A DNA stretch of 64,000 nt from Phytohabitans houttuyneae (GCF_011764425.1 NZ_BLPF01000001.1:4641001-4705000), one strand, 5' to 3'. Counted from the stretch's first letter, positions 47,417 through 56,575 are shown. Numbers and translations: made by a program. Notes: generated from the sequence alone by a model not told the origin.

Positions 47417-49198
47417 GTGCGTGACCCTGCCGTATCGCGGTACGCCGCCAGCGAGCTCTCACCCGAGCGCCGCGCCGCTGACCTGCGCCGCCTTCGCAAC
47501 GAGCGCTTCGACGTCCTCGTCATCGGCGGGGGTGTCACGGGCGCGGGCGCCGCGCTCGACGCCGCCTCCCGCGGGCTCAAGGTCGCGCTGGTCGAGGCGC
47601 GTGACCTGGCCTCCGGTACGTCCAGCCGGTCCAGCAAGCTGATTCATGGCGGCCTGCGCTACCTGGAGCAGTTCGAGCTGCACCTTGTGCACGAGGCGCT
47701 CACGGAGCGTGGCCTTCTCGCCACCCGCCTGGCACCGCACCTGGTGCGGCCGGTGCCCATCATCGTGCCGCTGCCCGGCGGCCACTCGCCGCGGGAGTTT
47801 CCGGCCCGTGCCTGGCGGCGGGTGTACTACGGGGCGGGGGTCGCGGCTTATGACGCGTTCGCCGGGCTGTTCGGCGGCGGGCGGGGCATGCCGCTGCACC
47901 GCCACCTGTCCCGCGACGGCGCGCGGCATCTCTTCCCGAGCCTCCGCCCGGACGTCGTGGCCGGGGCGGTCCGCTACTACGACGGGCAGGTCGACGACGC
48001 CCGCCTGGTGGTCACCCTCGCGCGCACGGCGGCCAGCCTCGGCGCGGCCGTCGTGACCAGCGCGCGCGCCGTCGGCATGGTGCGGCAGGCGCGGGAGGTG
48101 ACCGGGGTACGGGTACGGGACCTGGAGTCGTCGACCGGCGAGTTCGAGGTGCGGGCGCGCACGGTGATCGCCGCCACCGGGGTGTGGAGCGACGACATCT
48201 CCGCGATGCTCGGCGACGTCGGCGTGCGGCCGGGGCTGCGCGTGCGCGCCTCCAAGGGCGTCCACGTGGTCGTGCCGCGCTCGGCGATCACCGGTGACGC
48301 GGGACTGATCCTGCGCACGCCGACCTCGGTGCTCTTCGTGCTGCCGTGGGGCGGCCACTGGATCATCGGTACGACCGACACCGACTGGCAGCTCGACCGC
48401 GACCACCCGGCCGCGTCGGCGCGCGACATCGAGTACCTGCTCGACCAGGTCAACGCCGTCCTCGACCGCCCGGTGTCCACATCAGACATCGAGGGTGTCT
48501 ACGCGGGGCTCCGCCCGCTCCTGTCCGGCGAGGACGAGCCGACCTCGAAGCTCTCCCGCGAGCACGCCGTCGTCGAGCCGATGCTGGGCCTGATGCTGGT
48601 GGCCGGCGGCAAGTACACGACGTACCGCGTGATGGCCGCCGACGTGGTCGACCGCGCGGCGCGGCGGCTGGGTGTGCGCGTGCCGTCCCGCACGGCGGAG
48701 CTGCCGCTGCTGGGCGCCGACGGGTACTCGGCGATGTGGCGGGACCGGCTCGACCTCGCCCGCCGGCACGGTGTGCAGGCCGGTGTGCTGGAGCACCTGC
48801 TGGAGCGGTACGGCACGCTCGCGCCGCAGCTCATCGCGATGATCCACGCCGAGCCGACGCTTGCCGCGCCGCTCGCCGGAGCGCCGGAGTACCTGGCGGC
48901 CGAGGTGGCGTACGCGGCCCGGGCCGAGGGCGCCCTGCACCTGGACGACGTGCTGACGCGGCGCACCCGCATCTCGTTCGAGACGCCGCACCGGGGCACC
49001 GAGTCGGCACACCACGCGGCGCAGATCATGGGCTCCGTGCTGGGCTGGGACGCCGACCTGCGGGCCCGCGAGGTGGAGCACTACCTGGCCCGCGTCGAGG
49101 CCGAGCGGCAGTCGCAGAAGATGCCCGACGACGCCACCGCCGACGCGGCCCGCCTCGGCGCGCCGGATGTCCGCGGTGCGGGCCCGCTCGCGTTCTGA
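47417..49198 (+). CDS. glpD: Glycerol-3-phosphate dehydrogenase (FAD, GlpD)
   Basis: 593 residues from GTG 47417. The FAD-binding Rossmann motif is VLVIGGGVTGAGAALDAASR, followed by the GlpD signature SGTSSRSSKLIHGGLRYLEQ, a WIIGTTDTDW segment and KYTTYRVMAADVVDRA; the C-terminal DAO-C helical domain is present. It oxidises sn-glycerol-3-phosphate to dihydroxyacetone phosphate at the membrane, feeding electrons to quinones. No glpF or glpK is adjacent. The gene is divergent from the S8 protease with only 40 bases between starts. GTG at 47375 is an alternative start but would overlap that gene. Confidence 0.92.
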   Translation: MRDPAVSRYAASELSPERRAADLRRLRNERFDVLVIGGGVTGAGAALDAASRGLKVALVEARDLASGTSSRSSKLIHGGLRYLEQFELHLVHEALTERGLLATRLAPHLVRPVPIIVPLPGGHSPREFPARAWRRVYYGAGVAAYDAFAGLFGGGRGMPLHRHLSRDGARHLFPSLRPDVVAGAVRYYDGQVDDARLVVTLARTAASLGAAVVTSARAVGMVRQAREVTGVRVRDLESSTGEFEVRARTVIAATGVWSDDISAMLGDVGVRPGLRVRASKGVHVVVPRSAITGDAGLILRTPTSVLFVLPWGGHWIIGTTDTDWQLDRDHPAASARDIEYLLDQVNAVLDRPVSTSDIEGVYAGLRPLLSGEDEPTSKLSREHAVVEPMLGLMLVAGGKYTTYRVMAADVVDRAARRLGVRVPSRTAELPLLGADGYSAMWRDRLDLARRHGVQAGVLEHLLERYGTLAPQLIAMIHAEPTLAAPLAGAPEYLAAEVAYAARAEGALHLDDVLTRRTRISFETPHRGTESAHHAAQIMGSVLGWDADLRAREVEHYLARVEAERQSQKMPDDATADAARLGAPDVRGAGPLAF

Positions 49199-49227
49199 GG
49201 GAACCGGGTGGGCGTAGCGTCCGTCGC

Positions 49228-49716
49228 ATGAAGATGGCGTACGGGCGTCTATGTGTCCTCGCGGTGCTCGTGCTCGCCGGCTGCACCTCGCCGCCGGCGC
49301 CCACACCCGGCCCGTCGCCCTCGCCCTCGCACACCTCCGTGCCGGTGCGGGCGACGAGCGCACCGCCGCAGGCGGCCGGCGTCACGATCGAGCGCAGCGG
49401 CGGCTTCGTCGGCGTGGACCAGAGCGTCACGGTGGACCCGGACGGGCGGTGGACCTACTACAGAAACAGGGCCGGCGCGGGCGGCGGCACACCGGTGCGG
49501 GGCCGGCTCAACGAGATCCAGCTCGCCGACCTGCAGGCGCTGCTGGCCGACCCGAAGCTGGGCACCGAGGCGGCCGACCCGGGCGAGTGCGCGGACGGCT
49601 TCGTCTACAAGCTGGTCACCGGCGCGACGAGGGTCGAGTGGGCCGACTGCGGCAGCGGCCAGCCACCCACCGCGGTGCGCGTCGTCGAGCTGCTGTCCAT
49701 GAGCACCCCCTTCTAG
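49228..49716 (+). CDS. Lipoprotein with emfourin (protease-inhibitor-like) domain
   Basis: 162 residues. A lipoprotein signal peptide ends in LAGC (Cys19), followed by a Pro/Ser/Thr spacer (PPAPTPGPSPSPS) and a domain starting VTIERSGGFVGVDQSVTVD, which matches the protealysin inhibitor emfourin pattern, continuing with LADLQALLADPK and VYKLVTGATRVEW. Emfourins bind M4-type metalloproteases tightly; as an outer-surface lipoprotein this could protect the cell from its own or foreign proteases. No M4 protease is nearby, but three other proteases are in the window. ATG 49228 lies 29 bases after glpD. Confidence 0.75.
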   Translation: MKMAYGRLCVLAVLVLAGCTSPPAPTPGPSPSPSHTSVPVRATSAPPQAAGVTIERSGGFVGVDQSVTVDPDGRWTYYRNRAGAGGGTPVRGRLNEIQLADLQALLADPKLGTEAADPGECADGFVYKLVTGATRVEWADCGSGQPPTAVRVVELLSMSTPF

Positions 49717-49778
49717 GAGAGCGCCGAGGCGCCCTGCCCGCCACGGTCCACGGCCGCGGCCAGCTGGAGGCGGCCCGG

Positions 49779-49878
49779 GGCCGCGGGAACGCACCCCGAG
49801 AAACGCTCCGCTGCGCTCCACGTTTCCCCGGGGGCCCCGGCGCAACGGTCTGGACCACGACGGATGTCGCGGCAGCTC
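49779..49878 (-). repeat. Dispersed 3'-flanking repeat, copy B
   Basis: A 100-bp element nearly identical to copy C at 56574-56674. It reads, in the gene's direction, GAGCTGCCGCGA, TCCGTCGTGGTCC, GGGGCCCCCGGGGAAACG, TGGAGCGCAGCGGAGCG, then GGGGTGCGTTCCCGCGGCC. It starts 7 bases after the stop codon of the oxidase gene at 49886, on that gene's strand. Confidence 0.9.
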
Positions 49879-49885
49879 TAAAGGG

Positions 49886-51280
49886 TTAGAGGACTTTGCC
49901 CGGGTTGAGCAGGCCCTCGGGGTCCAAGGCCGCCTTGATCGCCTGCTGGACGCGCACGCCGACCGGTCCCAGCTCGCGGGCCAGCCATTCGCGCTTGAGG
50001 AGGCCGACGCCGTGCTCGCCGGTGCAGGTGCCGCCGAGCGAGAGCGCCAGCTCCACGATGTCGTCGAACGCGCGCTGGCAGCTCGCCACGCTCGCCGGGT
50101 CGGTGCGGTCGACCACGATGTTGGGGTGCATGTTGCCGTCGCCGGCGTGGCCGACCACGCCGATCGCGACGCCGGTCTCGGCCGCGATCTTTTCGGTGCC
50201 GTCCAGCAGGGCGGCCAGGGCCGAGCGGGGCACCGCGACGTCGTCGATGATCAGGCCGCCGTTGCCCTGTGGGAACATCTCGGCCGCGTACTTCTCCATC
50301 GCCGGGTGGGCAAGCCGCCGTGCCTGGAGCAGCTGGGCGGCCTCGATCGCGTCGGTGGCCGCGTACACCTCGTCGGCGCCGGCCTCCTCGCACAGCGCGG
50401 CGATCCGCTCCAGGTCGGCGGCGGCGCGGGTGCCGGTGTCGGAGGCGGCCAGCAGCAGCGCCTTCGCCTCCGTGCGCAGCCCCATCGGCTGGTACGCCTC
50501 CAGCGCGATCAGGTGCGTCTGGTCGAGCAGCTCCAGCAGGCTGGGCGAAAGGCCCTGTGCGGCGATCGCGGCGACGGCGGCACCGGCCGCGGCCGTGGAG
50601 GGGAAGAGCGCCACCAGCGTGAGCGACTCCTCGGCGGCGGGGCGCAGGCCCACCGTGATCTCGGTGATCACGCCGAGCGTGCCCTCGGAGCCGACGAAAA
50701 GGCGGGTGAGGTCGTAGCCGGCCACGCCCTTCGCGGTGCGCCGCCCGGTGCGCAGGACCTCGCCGGAGGCGAGCACGACCTCGAGGCCGAACACGTACTC
50801 GGTGGTGACGCCGTACTTGACGCAGCACATGCCGCCCGCGTTGGTGGCCACGTTGCCGCCGATCGTCGACGACTCCCACGAGCCGGGGTCGGGCGGGTAG
50901 CGCAGGCCGTGCTTGGCCACCTCGGCCGCGAGGGCGGCGTTGACCACGCCGGGCTGGAGCACGGCGATGCGGTTGACCGGGTCGACCTCGAGGATGCGGT
51001 CCATGGCCACGGTGGAGAGGACGATCGCGCCGTCCACCGCGTTCGCGGCGCCGGCGAGGCCGGTGCGGGCGCCCTGTGGCACGAGCGGCGCGCGGTGCTC
51101 GGCCGCGATCTTCATGACCGCGGCCACCTGCTCGGTCGTGCGCGGGCGCACCACGACCGCCGGCAGGCCGGACTCGACCAGGTCGGCCTCGTCGCGGGAG
51201 TGACCCTTGAGTAGGTCGGGGTCGGTCAGGACGGCCTCGGAGGGGAGCGTGGCACGCAGGGCGTCAAGCAGGTCGGCCAT
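49886..51280 (-). CDS. FAD-linked oxidase, glycolate oxidase GlcD-like
   Basis: 464 residues. The PCMH-type FAD domain shows VVRPRTTEQVAAVMKIAAEH, PQGARTGLAGAANAVDG, SSTIGGNVATNAGGMCC and GSEGTLGVITEITVGLRP; the C-terminal FAD-oxidase domain has HAGDGNMHPNIV and TGEHGVGLLKREWL. It probably oxidises a 2-hydroxy acid such as glycolate or lactate in the cytoplasm or at the membrane. No GlcE/GlcF partners are adjacent, so it may be a single-subunit D-lactate-dehydrogenase-type enzyme. ATG 51280 gives the family N-terminus. Repeat copy B follows the stop directly. Confidence 0.9.
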   Translation of the reverse strand: MADLLDALRATLPSEAVLTDPDLLKGHSRDEADLVESGLPAVVVRPRTTEQVAAVMKIAAEHRAPLVPQGARTGLAGAANAVDGAIVLSTVAMDRILEVDPVNRIAVLQPGVVNAALAAEVAKHGLRYPPDPGSWESSTIGGNVATNAGGMCCVKYGVTTEYVFGLEVVLASGEVLRTGRRTAKGVAGYDLTRLFVGSEGTLGVITEITVGLRPAAEESLTLVALFPSTAAAGAAVAAIAAQGLSPSLLELLDQTHLIALEAYQPMGLRTEAKALLLAASDTGTRAAADLERIAALCEEAGADEVYAATDAIEAAQLLQARRLAHPAMEKYAAEMFPQGNGGLIIDDVAVPRSALAALLDGTEKIAAETGVAIGVVGHAGDGNMHPNIVVDRTDPASVASCQRAFDDIVELALSLGGTCTGEHGVGLLKREWLARELGPVGVRVQQAIKAALDPEGLLNPGKVL

Positions 51281-51342
51281 GCCTGGCAGGCTAACCGGCG
51301 CGCTACGGTGGCTGCCATGAGCGGGAGGGGCGAGGGGTAGCG

Positions 51343-51618
51343 ATGTTGTATGTCGACCCACCCGCCTGGCCGGCCCGCGGTCGGCTGTGGTCACACCTGG
51401 TCAGCGACGTGTCGTTCGAGGAGCTGCACGCGTTCGCGGAGATGCTCGGTGTGCCGCGGCGCGGCTTCGACCGCGACCACTACGACGTGCCGGCCGAGCG
51501 GGTGCCGGTGGCGGTGTGGCTGGGCGCCCAGCTCGTGTCGAGCCGCGAGATCGTCCGCCTCCTGCGCGGCGCCGGCCTGCGCCGCCCCAAGCACCTCGTC
51601 TCACGCCAGGGCGCGTAG
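51343..51618 (+). CDS. DUF4031 domain protein
   Basis: 91 residues, compact and soluble. The sequence MLYVDPPAWPARGRLWSHLV, SFEELHAFAEMLGVPRRGFD and DHYDVPAERV matches the DUF4031 family almost end to end. ATG 51343 is preceded by GGGAGGGGCGAGGGG. The last 18 bases overlap the convergent HD hydrolase gene. Function unknown. Confidence 0.9.
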   Translation: MLYVDPPAWPARGRLWSHLVSDVSFEELHAFAEMLGVPRRGFDRDHYDVPAERVPVAVWLGAQLVSSREIVRLLRGAGLRRPKHLVSRQGA

Positions 51619-52223
51619 CTCCCGCTCCAGGTTGGCCCGGGCCGGGGCCTCCCAGCGCGCGGCCAGCGCCGGGCGGCGATAGAGCGCGGGCAGGTCGAGC
51701 AGGCTCCGCAGCACGGCTGACCGCCCGCGCGGAAGAGCTCGTCGGGCACGTGCGCGTACTCGCGGCGGACGGCGGCGGCGTAGTCGTCGTACTCGGCCGG
51801 CGGGCGGGCCAGCACCGCCAGGTCGGCGTCGCAGAGCAGCTCACCGTCAATGTCGCCAGGTGCCGCCGCGTGCCCGGCGGTGAGCAGCACCAGGCGTTCC
51901 ACCTCGACCGCGACCGACTCGGGTACCCCCAGGGCGCCAAGCTCGGCGCGGGCGAGCGCGGCGCTGTCCCGCTCGTTGGCCTCGCCCGGAGAGTGTGGGT
52001 CGTAGATCGCGTCGTGAAACCAGGTCGCCAGGCGAACCGCATCCGTGCCACCCTCCGCGTCCACGATCGACAACATCGCGGTCAGGTGGTCGACCGTGTG
52101 GTAGTGCCGCTGCGGCTCCCGCCACCGGGCCAGCAGCCCTTCACCGACCGCGACCAGGGCATCCTCGCCGGCGGTCGCGCCGGCACCGCGAGCCGCCGCC
52201 AACCAGCGCTGAACGAGCGTCAT
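51601..52223 (-). pseudogene. HD-domain metal-dependent phosphohydrolase, single-base frameshift
   Basis: The main frame from ATG 52223 has HYHTVDHLTAML, ATWFHDAIYDPHSPGEANE and LVLLTAGHA, the metal-binding histidines and aspartates of the predicted HD hydrolase family, through YAHVPDELFRAG. A different frame then supplies the expected ending RSAVLRSLLDLPALYRRPAL and a stop at 51601-51603. One missing base at or near the CCC run 51724-51726 (+ strand) explains the switch; repaired length would be about 207 residues. Substrate unknown. Confidence 0.75.
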
Positions 52224-52251
52224 GAACCGATCATGCCGGTAGTCTCCCGGC

Positions 52252-53382
52252 ATGGTGCTCGCGACCGATGAGCTGGCCCGGCGTACCGGCGCCCAGCTGC
52301 GGGACCGCGTGCGCCGAGTCTGGATGAACGTGCTGCTCGCCGTCCAGGCGGGCCTCGCCGCCGGCCTCGCCTGGCTGATCGCGCACGAGGTGGTCGGGCA
52401 CCGGGCCCCGTTCTTCGCCCCGATCGCCGCGGTGATCACGCTGGCGGTGTCGGTGGGCCAGCGGCTGCGGCGCGCGTTCGAGCTTGTCTTCGGCGTGGCC
52501 ATCGGTATCGCGGTCGGCGACGTGCTGATCTACCTGATCGGTACGGGTGGCTGGCAGATCGGCCTCGTGGTCACGCTCGCGATCGTGACCGCCATCTTCG
52601 TCGGCGGCGGGTCCGCGCTGGTCACCCAGGCGGCCTCATCGGCGGTACTTGTCGCCACGCTCACCCCACCGACGACCGGCATCGCCTTCGACCGCTTCCT
52701 GGACGCGCTGGTCGGCGGCCTTGTCGGGCTCGGCGTGATGGCACTCCTACTCCCGCTCAACCCGTTGACCGTGGTGGGGCGTGCGGCCGCTCCGATCCTC
52801 GATGTACTCGCCGACGGTTTGACGGAAACCGCCGAGGCGATGGCGGCGCGGCAGTCCGAGCGGTTGGACGCGGCGCTCGCGCGGCTGCGGGCCGCGGAGA
52901 CCGACCTCCTCACGCTGCACGAGGCGATCGAGGCGGCGAGCGAGACCGCGGCGCTGGCGCCCGTCCGGTGGCGGACGAGGGGAGCGCTCAACCAGTACGT
53001 CGACGCGGCCGAGCACATCGCGCGGGCCCTGCGCAACAGCCGCGTGCTGGTGCGGCGGGCGCAGACGCTGCTACGGGACGGCGAGACGCTGCCGCCGGCG
53101 CTTGTCGAGGCGGTACAGGCGCTCGGCGAGGCGGTGACCTGGCTGCGGCGCGAGCTCGCCGACGCGGTGGAGCCGGTCGCCTCGCGGGAGCGGGCGCTGC
53201 GTGCGGCGAGCGAGGCCGGCGTGGCCTACATGGAGGGTGTCGGCTTCTCCGGCAGCGTCATCGTCGCCCAGGTCCGCTCGACCGCGGTCGACCTGGTCCG
53301 CGCGTCAGGCCTGGAGGCTAAGGAGGCCAACCGCCTGGTCCGGCGCGCGGTGGGCCGGCACGTACCGCCCGACCGCCGCTGA
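52252..53382 (+). CDS. FUSC family inner-membrane transporter
   Basis: 376 residues. Six or so transmembrane helices lie in residues 25-175 (NVLLAVQAGLAAGLAWLIAH, APFFAPIAAVITLAVSVGQR, FELVFGVAIGIAVGDVLIYL), followed by a long helical, Ala/Glu-rich cytoplasmic domain (about 185-376). This is the layout of FUSC/aromatic-acid-exporter-type proteins. It may export small aromatic or organic acids; the substrate is not determinable. The ATG at 52252 is divergent from the HD gene 28 bases away. Confidence 0.83.
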   Translation: MVLATDELARRTGAQLRDRVRRVWMNVLLAVQAGLAAGLAWLIAHEVVGHRAPFFAPIAAVITLAVSVGQRLRRAFELVFGVAIGIAVGDVLIYLIGTGGWQIGLVVTLAIVTAIFVGGGSALVTQAASSAVLVATLTPPTTGIAFDRFLDALVGGLVGLGVMALLLPLNPLTVVGRAAAPILDVLADGLTETAEAMAARQSERLDAALARLRAAETDLLTLHEAIEAASETAALAPVRWRTRGALNQYVDAAEHIARALRNSRVLVRRAQTLLRDGETLPPALVEAVQALGEAVTWLRRELADAVEPVASRERALRAASEAGVAYMEGVGFSGSVIVAQVRSTAVDLVRASGLEAKEANRLVRRAVGRHVPPDRR

Positions 53383-53412
53383 GGCTCGTGACCAATCGCT
53401 AGGCTGGGCCCC

Positions 53413-53496
53413 ATGAGCGAGCGGAGCGAGCGAGTCACCGGGCTCAGTGCGTTTGGCGCCTCGTGCCCGCCCGCAGCGAAGCGAGGACGGGCATGA
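53413..53496 (+). repeat. AGCG-rich element and 27-codon upstream frame before the PrsW gene
   Basis: Begins ATGAGCGAGCGGAGCGAGCG and ends with GCGAAGCGAGGACGGGCATG. Its reading frame (MSERSERVTGLSAFGASCPP, ending AAKRGRA) stops at TGA 53494-53496, overlapping the ATG at 53493. TGCCCG (53464-53469) can pair with CGGGCA (53488-53493). The AGCG-GAGCG core resembles the core of the repeat family at 49779 and 56574. It may be a coupling leader or a REP-like element. Confidence 0.4.
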
Positions 53497-54851
53497 GCGA
53501 GCTCGCACCGGCACCCGCGCCGGCGCCGGCCCGGCGGTCCGCGGTCCGGCGCGGCCTCCAGATCGGCGGCGTCATCGCCTTCATCGCGCTGTGTGCGATC
53601 GCGATGCTCGGCTTCCTGGGCTACAACATCGGCATCACCGCCCTGATCATCGGGCTCGTGGCGGCGATCCTGCCGGTGCCCGCGCTCGTCGCCTGCTTCC
53701 TGTGGCTCGACCGGTACGAGCCGGAGCCCGCCAAGTACCTCGTCTTCTGCTTCGCCTGGGGCGCGTTTCCCTCGACGCTCGCCGCGCTGACCGTCAACTC
53801 GGGCGCGGCCTACCTCTTCGACCGGGTCGGCATCCCGGACGCGCTGGTCGCGGTGCTTGTCGCCCCGTTCATCGAAGAGCTGGCCAAGGCACTCGGCCCC
53901 TTCTTCCTGCTGTGGCGGCGGCGGCGCGAGTGGTCCGGCATCACCGACGGCATCGTCTACTGTGGGCTGTCCGCGATCGGGTTCGCGATGGTGGAAAACA
54001 TCCTCTACCTCGGCGGCCACGGCTACGCGTCCGGCGCCGACCAGTACGGACCGGCCACCGGAGCGCAGATGGTCTTCGCGCTCTTCATCGGGCGGATCCT
54101 GCTCTTCGGCTTCGCTCACCCGCTCTTCACCTCGATGACCGGCGTGGGACTGGGCATCGCGGCGCGCACCGGCGACCGCCACGTCCGGTGGATCGCCCCG
54201 CTCGCCGGCCTGCTGCTCGCGATGATCCTGCACGGCTCGTGGAACCTCATCCCCACGCTCGCCCAGGCCACCGGCGAAAACCTCATCCTGCTGTACGGGT
54301 TCATCGGCGTGATGGTCCCGGTCTTCTTCGGCATGGTCGGCTTCGCGGTGTGGCTGCGCAGCTGGGAGGGGCGGCTCACCGAGCGCACACTGCCGGAGTA
54401 CGTGCGGGCCGGCTGGCTCTCCCCGCCCGAGGTCGCCGCGCTCGGCACCCTCGGACGGCGGCACTCGGCGCGGCGGTGGGCCCGCCGGGTGGCGGGCGAC
54501 GCGGGACTCAAGGCGATGCGGGGGTACCAGTTCGCCGCCACCCGCCTCGCCCTGCTGCGCGACGGGATGCGCCGCGGCCTCTACACCGACCCGAAGGAGG
54601 CCGGGCGGGCGCTCGCGGAGGAGCGGCAGCTGCTGGAGGCGATCAACGGGTACCGGCAGGTGTTCGCCGGGCGGGACCCGCAGGCCCCGGTCGCGCGCTG
54701 GGACGGCGTCCGCTACCAGGTGACCTTCCCGGACGGGGTGGCTCGCACGATCGAGGCGCCCGACCAGCCGGTGGTGCCGGTGCCCGTGGTGCTCGCTCCG
54801 CCACCGCCGCCACCGCCCGCGTACTACGGCTACTACCGGCCCTACAGGTAG
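53493..54851 (+). CDS. PrsW family intramembrane metalloprotease
   Basis: 452 residues with eight or so membrane helices. The PrsW/CPBP-clan signatures are APFIEELAKALGPFFLLW (paired glutamates), GFAMVENILYL and the histidines of FGFAHPLFTSM and MILHGSWNLIP. A cytoplasmic tail of about 110 residues follows with Pro-rich PPPPPPPAYYGYYRPY at the end. Characterised PrsW proteins cleave anti-sigma factors; the ECF sigma gene in this window is 6 kb away and not obviously linked. The ATG at 53493 matches conserved sequence better than the upstream in-frame ATG at 53463. It overlaps the convergent GroES-like stop by 10 bases. Confidence 0.88.
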   Translation: MSELAPAPAPAPARRSAVRRGLQIGGVIAFIALCAIAMLGFLGYNIGITALIIGLVAAILPVPALVACFLWLDRYEPEPAKYLVFCFAWGAFPSTLAALTVNSGAAYLFDRVGIPDALVAVLVAPFIEELAKALGPFFLLWRRRREWSGITDGIVYCGLSAIGFAMVENILYLGGHGYASGADQYGPATGAQMVFALFIGRILLFGFAHPLFTSMTGVGLGIAARTGDRHVRWIAPLAGLLLAMILHGSWNLIPTLAQATGENLILLYGFIGVMVPVFFGMVGFAVWLRSWEGRLTERTLPEYVRAGWLSPPEVAALGTLGRRHSARRWARRVAGDAGLKAMRGYQFAATRLALLRDGMRRGLYTDPKEAGRALAEERQLLEAINGYRQVFAGRDPQAPVARWDGVRYQVTFPDGVARTIEAPDQPVVPVPVVLAPPPPPPPAYYGYYRPYR

Positions 54852-55180
54852 AGGCCGGTCGCGTCCGGCTCGACGCGCTGCGCCGCGACGGCGTGCACGT
54901 CGCGCTCGCGAAGCAGCACGTACTCCCGGCCTTGCAGCTCGACCTCGGAGCGCTCGTCCGGGTCGAAGAGCACCCGGTCGCCGGCCACGATCGACCGCAC
55001 GTGCGGCCCGACGCCGACCGCGGTGGCCCAGGACAGCCGCCGCCCCACCGCGGCGGTAGCGGGAATCACGATGCCGGCGCTCGAACGCCGCTCGCCTTCG
55101 TTGCCGTCGAGGCGGACGAGGACACGGTCGTGCAGCAGCCGGATCGGCAGCCCGTGGTCGAGGTCGGGGTCGGCGGTCAC
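54842..55180 (-). CDS. GroES-like co-chaperonin family protein
   Basis: 112 residues. The GroES fold is apparent in IRLLHDRVLVRLDGNEGERRSSAGIVIP, ATAVGVGPHVRSIVAGDRVLFDPDE and EVELQGREYVLLRERDVHAV. It has an N-terminal extension (MTADPDLDHGLP) and a C-terminal tail relative to true GroES, and lacks an adjacent groEL and CIRCE, so it is probably a divergent paralogue rather than the main co-chaperonin. GTG at 55180 is the likely start. Confidence 0.82.
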   Translation of the reverse strand: MTADPDLDHGLPIRLLHDRVLVRLDGNEGERRSSAGIVIPATAAVGRRLSWATAVGVGPHVRSIVAGDRVLFDPDERSEVELQGREYVLLRERDVHAVAAQRVEPDATGLYL

Positions 55181-55297
55181 CTCCGGAACGCTACAGCCTG
55201 CGATTGTGGGGGAGAACTCAGGGACGAATGGATCGAGCTGAGAGGTTCATGCCCGATACGGTAGGGAACGTTTGGACGGCAGGTGGGAGGGGGTTTC

Positions 55298-56575
55298 GTG
55301 AGTCGGGTCGAGCGGGTGCGGGCAAACCTGCGCCGGGCGTACGAAGCGGGTCGCGAGACCGTGCGCGCACGCCGTGAGGAGGCCCGCCGTGCCGCGGAGT
55401 CGGGCAACGGCAACGGTTCGTACCGCGAGCTGGAGCCGCCGGAGCCCGCGACGCCTCCGGACGTACACCCGTCGACGGCGAGCCGCGACGACGGCGAGGT
55501 GCCGCGCGCCCTGCGCATCTCGGCGGCCTGGGCCTGGCGCCTGATCGTCCTCGGCATCCTCGCCTGGGCGCTGATCCAGATCATCGGCGTCGTCCACATC
55601 GTGATCATCCCGTTGGTGATCGCGCTGTTGCTCTCCGCGCTGCTCTCGCCGGCCGTGCGGTGGCTGCTGCGGGCCGGCTTGCCCCGCTCGCTGGCCACCG
55701 CGGTCGTGCTCATCGGCGGCCTCGCCGCGGTCGCCGGCACGCTGACGCTGGTCATCACCGAGTTCATCGACGGGCTGCCCCAGCTCAGCGACAGCGCCAC
55801 CCAGGGCATCCGGCAGATCCAGGACTGGCTGCAGACCGGCCCGCTCCACCTCTCCGACAAGCAGATCGACAGCTACGTCGACACCGCCGAAAAGTGGCTG
55901 GACGACAACACCGAGTCGCTGACCAGCGCCGGCGTCTCCACGGCCACCACCCTCTTCGAGGTGCTCACCGGGATGTTCCTGGTGCTGTTCGCCACGTTCT
56001 TCTTCCTGCGCGACGGCGGGCGCATCTGGCGCTTCATGGTGCGGCTGCTGCCCCTGCGGGCCCGGTGGCAGGTCGACGACGCGGGCCGGGCGGGGTGGCT
56101 GACCCTGGTGGCCTACGTGCGGGCGACCGTGCTGGTGGCCTTCATCGACGCGGTGGGCGTGGGCATCGCGGTGTGGATCCTCGGCGTGCCATTTCCGCTG
56201 CCACTGGCCGCTCTGGTTTTCCTCGGCGCGTTCATCCCGATCGTCGGCGCCACCCTCTCCGGCGCGGTCGCGGTGCTCATTGCCCTGGTCGACCGCGGCT
56301 GGGTGAGCGCGCTGATCCTGCTCGGCGCGGTGATCGCGGTGCAGCAGTTGGAAGGCCACGTCCTCCAGCCGCTCATCATGGGCCGCGCGGTCGCCATCCA
56401 CCCGCTGGCCGTGATCGTCGCAATCGCCGCCGGCGTGGTGCTGGCCGGCATCGTGGGCGCGCTGGTGGCGGTGCCGCTGGTCGCCGTGCTGAACACGGCC
56501 ATCCGCCGGCTCGGCAATCCGCGCCGCCCCGAGGTCCCTCCCGACGCCGTCGTGGTCAAGGCGACGCCACCCTGA
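55298..56575 (+). CDS. AI-2E family transporter
   Basis: 425 residues. A charged, Arg-rich cytoplasmic N-terminus (about 75 residues) precedes eight predicted membrane helices. Family marks include VIIPLVIALLLSALLSPAVRWLLR, ATFFFLRDGGRIWRFMVRLL, VGIAVWILGVPFPLPLAALVFL and the QQLEGHVLQPLIMGRAVAIH segment. Members have been linked to AI-2 export or sodium/proton antiport; the role here is unknown. GTG at 55298 is supported by GGGAGGGGG 7 bases upstream. Repeat copy C begins within the stop codon. Confidence 0.87.
   Translation: MSRVERVRANLRRAYEAGRETVRARREEARRAAESGNGNGSYRELEPPEPATPPDVHPSTASRDDGEVPRALRISAAWAWRLIVLGILAWALIQIIGVVHIVIIPLVIALLLSALLSPAVRWLLRAGLPRSLATAVVLIGGLAAVAGTLTLVITEFIDGLPQLSDSATQGIRQIQDWLQTGPLHLSDKQIDSYVDTAEKWLDDNTESLTSAGVSTATTLFEVLTGMFLVLFATFFFLRDGGRIWRFMVRLLPLRARWQVDDAGRAGWLTLVAYVRATVLVAFIDAVGVGIAVWILGVPFPLPLAALVFLGAFIPIVGATLSGAVAVLIALVDRGWVSALILLGAVIAVQQLEGHVLQPLIMGRAVAIHPLAVIVAIAAGVVLAGIVGALVAVPLVAVLNTAIRRLGNPRRPEVPPDAVVVKATPP

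Noticed and set aside
54842..55180. Primary groES partner of the groEL at 39856
   Set aside because: It is 13 kb away, on the other strand, without CIRCE, and has extensions absent from true GroES.
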